Below, in pieces: positions 6,897 to 12,314 of a DNA stretch of 12,314 nucleotides. Position 1 is the first letter of the stretch, and every line of letters begins with the position of its first letter. This stretch comes from JANQLU01 sp964434955. GTDB taxonomy: Bacteria; Planctomycetota; Planctomycetia; Pirellulales; Pirellulaceae. The stretch is from the NCBI GenBank assembly GCA_964434955.1, contig CAYSXI010000157.1, positions 1 to 12,314 on the forward strand. The letters run 5' to 3'. Under the pieces are notes generated by a model. It did not search any database, had not been told where the DNA came from, and saw nothing but the letters and a program-made list of their open reading frames with translations. The position numbers and the translations under genes are program-made.

Positions 6897-8936
6897 ATGG
6901 TCAGTAGCACGCCCCAACGTAAAACGCCCCAAGGATCGGCTTTCGCGAATCGAACATTGAACATGCTCATGGTTCTTGGCGTTGTTTCCGTTTTGGTGGT
7001 TCCTTGTCGCTTTGTGTCGGCACAGATTTTACAAACGGAACGCGTTCAGCGACTTACGCCGATTGTGCGCGGCTCGACTTCTTCAAAAAGTGCTTTCGCC
7101 AAATCAAACCAAGACGAAGTCGCGATCAAGACACTTGAAAAACGCATCGATGCGTTGAAGAAAAACGCAGCTGCGGAAAAGGATGAAGAAAAGAAACAGA
7201 AAATTGAAAAGCAAATCGTCGAATTAACGAAAGCCGTCACCAAAATCCAGTCCGATCTCGCCAAGAAAAAAGTTGAGCAGAAAAAGAAACTGGATGAGCA
7301 GCGAAAGAAAGCAGCGGAAGCGGCCAAGAAACGTCGCGAAGAAATGCGACGCAAGGAAATTGCCAACCTGAAGATTTACTTGAAGCAGCGTGATATTGCC
7401 CCCTCGGCCGAAGGCGTCAAAAAATTCCTGCTTCAAATTACCAACAAGGAACGCGACTGGAGCATCGCCCGTCAGTTGATTGAAAAACTCGGCTCGGCCT
7501 CCTACACCGACCGAACGGCCGCGCAGCATGAATTGTTGAAACTTCCTGAGGTTCCAATTGAACTGCTTCGGGAAGCCAGCAAAAGTCCGGATCGGGAAAA
7601 AGCATTTCGTGCTCGGATGATTTTGAAAAACGCGATTCCCTTGCGACGGGAAACGGTGGTCAAAACCCTGAGAGCGATTGAGCTTTTGAAATTGGGAGGG
7701 ATGGTCCCGGAAGTTTTCAAAACGGTCCAATTATTTCAAGACGAGAAAAATGTCGTTCGTGCCGCGAAGCGAGCACTCGGTGAAGTTACCACCACGGACG
7801 ACATTAATTTCCTCGTATCGCAAATGGGCACCGAGACCATTCCACAGCTAACGGACATCGCCATCTATTCGCTGCGGCTGATGGAGGAAAAGTCGCTGGC
7901 CGAAAAATTTGATGCCTGGCAAAAGGACGCGGAGATCACGGAAACGATTCGATTGGAGGCCGCGCTGGGTCTCGCGGATTTGGGTGATCGCCGTGCACTT
8001 GGGGCGCTTTTGAACCTGATGAAGTCGAGTGAGTCGACGTCCATTCGCTCACGGAGTAACATCGCGCTCCGAAAGTTCACCAATCAAAAATTCAAATTTT
8101 CGGCATTTGACAAACCCAAGGTTCGCGATGAAAAAATCAAACAATGGGAAGATTGGATCGCCAAGTCAGGCTCCGATGCAAAAATTTTCTTCCCGTTGCA
8201 TTCCGTTCGTCTGACGAATTCACACCTGAACGGGCACACGCTTTTGGCTTTTGGATATCGAAACAAGGTTGTTGAATATGATGAATCGATGACCGAAATC
8301 TGGAGTTATGATTGCCAAGGGCCGTGGAGTGCCGAGAAGATGGAAAACGGCAATGTGTTGATTGCCGAATATCGGAAAAATCGAGTGATTGAAGTCAGCC
8401 CGGAAAAAGAAATTGTTCGCGAGTTTGCCGCGACGGGTCCCCTCAATGCACGACCACTGGAGAACGGCAACTACCTGATTTCTTCCTATTCCAGTCGGAA
8501 AATACTGGAAGTGGACACCGAGGGGAAAACGGTCTGGGAGTTCACCGGGAAATCCATGGTTCCCGACGCGGTGCGACTGGAAGATGGAACGACCCTGGTT
8601 TCAGAATATCAGAGTGTTTGTATCGTTGATGCCGACGGCAAACGAATTTGGGAGGTCACCAACGCGGACATCAAGGGTTTGAATCAAGTCATGGGTATTC
8701 AGGCACTGGAAAACGGTAATGTCCTGATCACTTCGATGGCCGGTTATGTCGTTGAAGTTGATAAAGAAACCAAAAAGGAAATTTGGCGTCACAACTGCAA
8801 TCGTCCAAGCGACGCGTTTCGTTTGGAGAACGGAAACACCCTGATTACCGAAGCCGACAAGTTCATAGAAGTGGACCGCGAAGGAAAGGTCCTTTGGAAA
8901 CAAACGGGCGCCAACTACGGCACAGCACGCCGATAG
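6897..8936 (+). CDS. Exported coiled-coil, HEAT-like and six-bladed propeller protein
   Basis: The product has 679 residues; I recognise its parts but no named family. An N-terminal signal peptide or anchor spans about 19-43 (cleavage near VSAQ). Residues 73-160 are a Lys/Glu/Gln-rich coiled coil. About 165-425 is helical, with repeated units of HEAT or Armadillo type, for example RLEAALGLADLGDRRALGALLNL broken around residues 352-374. Residues 443-679 are six blades marked by L-E-N-G-N starts with asparagine or aspartate at 445, 484, 523, 563, 606 and 645, and tryptophan in five of six blade ends (469, 547, 585, 630, 667). The blades resemble PQQ-like or arylsulfotransferase-type propellers, but no catalytic residue set is evident. 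A periplasmic scaffold or ligand-binding role is inferred. It has its own promoter and ribosome site, diverges from the PSCyt1 operon, and is followed by a weak terminator. Confidence 0.85.
   Translation: MVSSTPQRKTPQGSAFANRTLNMLMVLGVVSVLVVPCRFVSAQILQTERVQRLTPIVRGSTSSKSAFAKSNQDEVAIKTLEKRIDALKKNAAAEKDEEKKQKIEKQIVELTKAVTKIQSDLAKKKVEQKKKLDEQRKKAAEAAKKRREEMRRKEIANLKIYLKQRDIAPSAEGVKKFLLQITNKERDWSIARQLIEKLGSASYTDRTAAQHELLKLPEVPIELLREASKSPDREKAFRARMILKNAIPLRRETVVKTLRAIELLKLGGMVPEVFKTVQLFQDEKNVVRAAKRALGEVTTTDDINFLVSQMGTETIPQLTDIAIYSLRLMEEKSLAEKFDAWQKDAEITETIRLEAALGLADLGDRRALGALLNLMKSSESTSIRSRSNIALRKFTNQKFKFSAFDKPKVRDEKIKQWEDWIAKSGSDAKIFFPLHSVRLTNSHLNGHTLLAFGYRNKVVEYDESMTEIWSYDCQGPWSAEKMENGNVLIAEYRKNRVIEVSPEKEIVREFAATGPLNARPLENGNYLISSYSSRKILEVDTEGKTVWEFTGKSMVPDAVRLEDGTTLVSEYQSVCIVDADGKRIWEVTNADIKGLNQVMGIQALENGNVLITSMAGYVVEVDKETKKEIWRHNCNRPSDAFRLENGNTLITEADKFIEVDREGKVLWKQTGANYGTARR
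8223..8933 (+). repeat. Six tandem beta-propeller blade repeats (protein level)
   Basis: The conserved Asn/Asp of each unit recurs at spacings of 39, 39, 40, 43 and 39 residues. Each unit runs L-E-N-G-N, a hydrophobic strand, an Ile/Val-E-V-D turn and a G-K-x-x-W-E strand. The fourth unit has LEDG in place of LENG. DNA copies are diverged, so the duplication is old. Confidence 0.8.
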
Positions 8937-8955
8937 CGAATTCTTTCGCTATTTT
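8933..8955 (+). terminator. Weak intrinsic terminator overlapping the stop codon
   Basis: ATAGCGAA (8933-8940) pairs with TTCGCTAT (8945-8952) around the loop TTCT, followed by only three more T. The left arm includes the TAG stop. The stem is AU-rich in part and the T tract is short, so termination would be partial, letting some transcription reach the gene at 9081. Confidence 0.4.
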
Positions 8956-9080
8956 CGGGAACTTCTGAACTTGCGATCGCATCCAACGCAATAGACGAAA
9001 AGGATGCCAAACGTGGAACTTCCACCCTGCCCTCCAGCGTTTTGGCAGAATGATTGAAGCTTCCTGGTTTGTGAAAGGGA

Positions 9081-10601
9081 ATGGATACTTCGATGATAAG
9101 ATATGCAAGCGTCCACCGGTTCATCTTTGGTACGTTCACCTTTGGTGGTTTTCGGGCAGAAATCGACTTTGGTCCCTCACTTATTCGAAAAGTCGCGGTC
9201 ATTGTCGGACTTTCCTTGTTTGCCCCGTTGGGGCTTCCATCGACCGGAAGTGGACAAGACAATTCCAACACGTTGCTGAAGGACGTTCCGCATCAGATCA
9301 AGCGTCCGGATTTTGGCGGTGAAGCCTGTTTGGAAATGGCGCTGCGAGCCGGCGGTCACGACTACACGCAGGACATGGTTTTCAATCTGTCCGGCGTGGA
9401 TCCCATTCATGGACGTGGAGCCATGGCAACCGAAATCGTTGCCGTCGCAAAAACGATCGGATTCGACACGGGCGAACCCTGGATTCAAATTGGGACGGGT
9501 GATCGTGCGGAGAAGGTCAATGAGGCGATGGCCCGAACGAAGGCCAGTCTCGCCAAGAAACACCCGGTCTTGTTTCTGATGCGCCAGCAGGCTGAAAACA
9601 ATGTCGTCGAACAGTTTGTTTTGGCTGTTGGTGTCGACGAGAAAAAGGAAACGGTGACCCTGCATGATCCGAATTCGCGACATGGCAAATTTCGTGTCCT
9701 GCCGAAATCGCAATTCGAGAAAGCGGTCGTTTTGAGTTCCAACACTGGGCCCTATGTTTTTTGCATGCCACTGGTTGAGAAATCGATCCGCAAACCCCCC
9801 AAGGCTTCCAAGGGATTCGACAACGCTGACTACGCGCAGCATATTCGAAAACTGAGGAAGCGGTTGCCGGACGACAGTTTTCATTTTGTCATTCAGAAAC
9901 CGTTTGTGGTTGTCGGGAATGATTCTCCCGAACGCATTCAAGCCTACGCATCCAAAACGGTGAATTGGTGCGTCCAGCTGCTCAAGAAGGATTATTTCAA
10001 GAAGGACCCCAAATACATTCTTGATGTTTGGCTTTTCAAGGAAAAAACAACCTACGAGAAGTATGCGAAGCAGCTTTGGGGTTCGAAACCGAGTACTCCT
10101 TTTGGCTATTACTCGTCTTCGGATCGGGCCCTGGTCATGAATATCGGATTGGGTTCGGGGACATTGGTTCACGAAATTGTTCACCCATTCATCGAGTCCA
10201 ATTTTCCGGGGTGCCCGTCATGGTTCAACGAGGGCCTTGCATCACTGTATGAGCAGTGTGGTTCCAAGGACGGGAAGATCGTTGGCTACACGAATTGGAG
10301 GCTTCGGGGCCTGCAGGTCGCGATTGATAGTGAGCGCGTGCCGAGTTTCAAGCAACTTTGTGGGACAAGCCGACGCGAGTTTTACCAGGAAGATCCCGGA
10401 ACCAACTACGCTCAGGCTCGATATCTTTGCTATTACTTGCAAGAAAAAGGTCTTCTGCGAACCTACTATCATGCCTTTGTCAAAAACGCGGAAGAGGATC
10501 CGACCGGTTACAAAACGTTACAGAAAGTCCTGAAGCGTGAGGATTTGGATGCGTTCAAGGCCGATTGGGAAAAGTACGTGATGAGATTGCGATATCGTTA
10601 G
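9081..10601 (+). CDS. Exported fusion: degenerate C39-like domain plus gluzincin metalloprotease
   Basis: The product has 506 residues. A hydrophobic segment at about 37-53 is a signal peptide or anchor, preceded by an unusually long N-terminal part, so the true start is uncertain; ATG at 9093 (residue 5) is possible, and GAAAGGGA abuts the ATG at 9081. Residues 66-232 resemble C39-type papain-fold domains: FGGEACLEMAL at 78-88, GVDPIHGRGA, and QFVLAVG with LHDPN at 194-198. Where C39 enzymes carry the nucleophile Cys and the His, this protein shows Gly79 and Gln178; Asp196 remains. Residues 265-506 match peptidase-MA-like/DUF1570-type gluzincins: HEIVH at 364-368, then PSWFNEGLASLYE at 379-391 with E384 as third zinc ligand. 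Function is inferred as periplasmic metalloprotease with a binding-only C39 module; its substrate is unknown. A strong terminator follows. Confidence 0.85.
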   Translation: MDTSMIRYASVHRFIFGTFTFGGFRAEIDFGPSLIRKVAVIVGLSLFAPLGLPSTGSGQDNSNTLLKDVPHQIKRPDFGGEACLEMALRAGGHDYTQDMVFNLSGVDPIHGRGAMATEIVAVAKTIGFDTGEPWIQIGTGDRAEKVNEAMARTKASLAKKHPVLFLMRQQAENNVVEQFVLAVGVDEKKETVTLHDPNSRHGKFRVLPKSQFEKAVVLSSNTGPYVFCMPLVEKSIRKPPKASKGFDNADYAQHIRKLRKRLPDDSFHFVIQKPFVVVGNDSPERIQAYASKTVNWCVQLLKKDYFKKDPKYILDVWLFKEKTTYEKYAKQLWGSKPSTPFGYYSSSDRALVMNIGLGSGTLVHEIVHPFIESNFPGCPSWFNEGLASLYEQCGSKDGKIVGYTNWRLRGLQVAIDSERVPSFKQLCGTSRREFYQEDPGTNYAQARYLCYYLQEKGLLRTYYHAFVKNAEEDPTGYKTLQKVLKREDLDAFKADWEKYVMRLRYR

Positions 10602-10637
10602 TCATTTAAAGACGAACACGAAACAAAAGCAACAACG

Positions 10638-10669
10638 AAAAAACCCCGGCAAGTCGCCGGGGTTTTTTT
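10638..10669. terminator. Bidirectional intrinsic terminator
   Basis: CCCCGGC (10644-10650) pairs perfectly with GCCGGGG (10656-10662) around the loop AAGTC. Seven T follow on the plus strand (10663-10669) and six A precede (10638-10643), giving a U tract on the minus strand too. It sits between the convergent genes ending at 10601 and 10700 and should stop both. Confidence 0.93.
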
Positions 10670-10699
10670 GTTATTCCAAACCAAACGATCGGTGGCCGT

Positions 10700-11698
10700 T
10701 TATCGATCTTTGTCGATCTTGTCGGCGATTTTCTGGAGCAGTTTTTCAACTCGATTCATGCGGGCCGATAGTTCATCGATTCGCCTCTCGACGGAATTCG
10801 ATTTCGCCTTGGTCGAATCGGCCAGGTTGGTTGCTTTTTTTGCCTGATCGGCCGTTCGCTTCTGAAGTTGAGCCAGGTAGTTTTGTGTCGACTTCAGTTT
10901 GGCATTCATCGCATCCAATTCCGCATTCTTGCGGGCGATAAGCGCCTGCTGAAGGTCACGCTGGCTCATGGCGTCTTTCAACGCTTTCTCTGCTTCCTGG
11001 CGATAACGCTTGGAACTATCAAGCTGTTGTTGTTGGTTCGCCAGGCTATTTTGAATCAGCTTTTCGTTTTTGAGCAAACGTTCCATGACGTTTTTGGCTT
11101 CGGCCGCTTTTTGCATGCTGCGAAGTTTTTCGACTTGAGCCTGGATGGCTTTTTCGTCCGCAGAAAGCTGGTCCTGCCGTGAGTTAAGTTGTCTTTGAAT
11201 GTTTGCCAGGTTTTTCGTCAAATCGATGACGTCATTCTTTTCCTGGGTCGTCAAGTCGATGGCGGCTCGACTTTGCTTCAGTTTGTCGATCATGGCCCGG
11301 TAATGAACAATGCTGCTATCGATTTGCCGCGTTTTTGGGTGCAGTTTGCCGTAGCGCGAGAGCAAATCAGCTCTTTGAGCATTCAAGGTTGCCATCTCGG
11401 CTTGCATATCGGCAAGTTTGGCAGCCAATTTATCGACTTCGATTTTCTTCTTTTCGACTTTCATTTTGTCGTCAGCAATTAAACCCTGCAGGAAAGCAAT
11501 CTTAGAATTGAGTTCTGCAATTTTCGGATGCTTGTCTCCGTATTTGCTCTTTGCCTGTTTCTGTTCGACTGTCAGTTCATAAAGCTTGGCCCGTATTTTG
11601 TTGAGCGTTGCTTTGTCGTCTTGAGCATTTGCCGAGCTCAGGGAGAGCGCTGACAATCCGATCGCAAATGCAAGCAAAATCTTGATGTTATTGAACAT
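10700..11698 (-). CDS. Exported coiled-coil protein with two YGxxHPK motifs
   Basis: The product has 332 residues and no family I can name. Residues 1-25 are a clear signal peptide (cleavage after SANA). Nearly all the rest is predicted helical coiled coil, rich in Lys, Gln, Ala and Asp, with a C-terminal heptad-like stretch (about 300-330). Two motifs recur 63 residues apart: YGDKHPK at 53-59 and YGKLHPK at 116-122, each inside a similar unit of preceding Leu/Ala helix and following I-x-x-L/Y helix. The motif resembles the YGxxHPxV signature of Wzz/GumC-type polysaccharide co-polymerases, though the transmembrane segments of that family are absent. A periplasmic structural or envelope-spanning role is inferred. 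The ATG has a good AAGGA six bases upstream, and the start overlaps the end of the membrane-protein gene by 11 bases, so the two are co-transcribed and probably translationally coupled. Confidence 0.85.
   Translation of the reverse strand: MFNNIKILLAFAIGLSALSLSSANAQDDKATLNKIRAKLYELTVEQKQAKSKYGDKHPKIAELNSKIAFLQGLIADDKMKVEKKKIEVDKLAAKLADMQAEMATLNAQRADLLSRYGKLHPKTRQIDSSIVHYRAMIDKLKQSRAAIDLTTQEKNDVIDLTKNLANIQRQLNSRQDQLSADEKAIQAQVEKLRSMQKAAEAKNVMERLLKNEKLIQNSLANQQQQLDSSKRYRQEAEKALKDAMSQRDLQQALIARKNAELDAMNAKLKSTQNYLAQLQKRTADQAKKATNLADSTKAKSNSVERRIDELSARMNRVEKLLQKIADKIDKDR
11333..11542 (-). repeat. Internal duplication carrying the YGxxHPK motif
   Basis: The two motif cores are encoded at 11542-11522 and 11353-11333. 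Shared positions extend beyond the core: small residues and Leu before it, and Ser-x-Ile followed by a Met/Leu-Ile about eleven residues after it. The similarity is visible in the protein and weak in DNA. Confidence 0.55.
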
Positions 11699-12314
11699 CG
11701 CTATTCCTTTCCGTAATCATGGTTCTCAACAGTTGGTTCTTGTTAATTTCAACCACGTGAATGGGGTAACTGATTGTTTCGCGTTTTGGGTTTTTGATAT
11801 CAATCGTCTTTCGGTCAATTTTTACTTTGTGACCTGAGATCACGAGGGCTTCGAGAAGGAAATCGGGAATCCGCTGAGCCGAATAGTACACGGCTCGGTC
11901 GGAGTTGTTTTCGATTTCCAACAGGAAGTTGTTTCGGTATGCGCCCAATTGAATCGCAGTCAAATCTCGTTTGAATTTTCTTTCCTCAAATTGGCGTTTG
12001 GTTTCCGCTTCAATCTCATAAACTTCTTTGTAGCGATCGACGATCAAAGTCATTTGTTCTTCGTAATCGTCGGCTGCTTGCTGAATCACATATTCCGTGT
12101 GAGAACGGTTCCCGATCCAATGGGCCAAACCGCCGAGGGCAAAAATAAGGATGGCTGCTGCAAGCGCGCCAATGATCCGCAGATTCCCGAGCTTGCCGAA
12201 CAAATTCTGTGAGTCGTGCGGTCGGGGTTTCGGGTGTTGCTTTTGCGCAGGCGGCGTCGCCGAATCGAGTTTTCCGGGCGCCAAGTCCAGCAGGCGGCAA
12301 AAACTGTACGTGAC
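11688..12314 (-). CDS. Single-pass membrane protein of unknown function, 5' end uncertain
   Basis: The frame is open to the right edge and contains no ATG before the membrane segment. It may start at TTG 12284 (198 residues) or, more likely, outside the window; ten more codons are readable upstream of that TTG. Using TTG numbering, residues 1-35 are Pro/Lys/His-rich and hydrophilic, and 36-57 are one transmembrane helix (GALAAAILIFALGG core). About 62-112 is a charged helix, probably coiled coil, and 113-198 looks like a mixed alpha/beta domain outside the membrane, containing FLLEIENNSDRAVYY. I do not recognise a family. The stop TAA lies within the first codons of the exported coiled-coil gene (11-base overlap), so both products probably work together at the inner membrane and periplasm. 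Confidence 0.7.
   Translation of the reverse strand, partial: VTYSFCRLLDLAPGKLDSATPPAQKQHPKPRPHDSQNLFGKLGNLRIIGALAAAILIFALGGLAHWIGNRSHTEYVIQQAADDYEEQMTLIVDRYKEVYEIEAETKRQFEERKFKRDLTAIQLGAYRNNFLLEIENNSDRAVYYSAQRIPDFLLEALVISGHKVKIDRKTIDIKNPKRETISYPIHVVEINKNQLLRTMITERNSDVQ
11705..11709 (-). promoter_or_regulatory. Shine-Dalgarno site AAGGA inside the upstream gene
   Basis: On the minus strand GGAAAGGA precedes the ATG at 11698, with AAGGA six bases from it. It lies inside the coding end of the membrane-protein gene, which favours translational coupling of the pair. Confidence 0.65.

Noticed and set aside
9043..9058. Near-match to a sigma54 promoter (TGGCAG, five bases, TTGAA) before the protease gene
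   Set aside because: The nearly invariant GC of the -12 element is GA here, and the leader would be only about a dozen bases.
9177..10184. Long minus-strand frame of 335 codons opposite the C39/gluzincin gene
   Set aside because: The plus strand carries the HEIVH and WFNEG motifs and a signal peptide; the antisense product shows no domain and begins inside the opposing gene without a promoter or ribosome site.

Overview
The window looks like chromosome from a member of the Planctomycetota, most likely the Pirellulales lineage. The main evidence is the adjacent pair of a PSCyt1-DUF1549-DUF1553 protein and a Tat-exported DUF1501 protein, which occurs in many copies in planctomycete genomes and rarely elsewhere. 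Supporting signs are the number of exported proteins of unusual domain make-up, moderate GC, weak or absent Shine-Dalgarno sites at several genes, and a membrane-anchored von Willebrand A protein of planctomycete type. I see no RNA gene, CRISPR array, insertion sequence or phage gene. The assignment is inference; no marker gene is present.

Layout. The left edge (1-1376, minus) carries most of a di-heme oxidoreductase of the DHOR/DUF1111 type. It has no stop codon inside the window and runs off the edge. A 290-base divergent intergenic region separates it from a plus-strand gene for a single-pass membrane protein with an intact MIDAS VWA domain (1667-2689). That gene converges on a minus-strand two-gene operon (6666 to 2732). 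The first operon gene is the cytochrome-like PSCyt1/DUF1549/DUF1553 protein, and the second, 14 bases downstream, is DUF1501. A second divergent intergenic region (6667-6896) has candidate promoters for both directions and an inverted repeat.

The right half is less standard. 6897-8936 (plus) encodes an exported protein with a charged coiled coil, a HEAT-like helical repeat region and six beta-propeller blades. 9081-10601 (plus) encodes an exported fusion of a C39-like papain-fold domain, apparently without its catalytic residues, and an intact gluzincin metalloprotease domain with HEIVH and a downstream NEG motif. A strong bidirectional terminator (10638-10669) ends this gene and the converging minus-strand unit. 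That unit is a single-pass membrane protein (11688 to the right edge, 5' end outside the window) overlapping an exported coiled-coil protein (10700-11698). The coiled-coil protein carries two copies of a YGxxHPK motif reminiscent of Wzz/GumC polysaccharide co-polymerases.

How the genes fit together. Almost every product is predicted to be exported or membrane-anchored, so the window is about the cell envelope and periplasm. The left half combines c-type heme proteins with a DUF1501 enzyme-fold partner. The right half holds scaffold, propeller, protease-like and coiled-coil proteins of unknown role. I found no clear new defence or mobile system. The best candidates for undescribed biology are the pseudo-C39/gluzincin fusion, the HEAT/propeller protein, and the overlapping membrane/coiled-coil pair.
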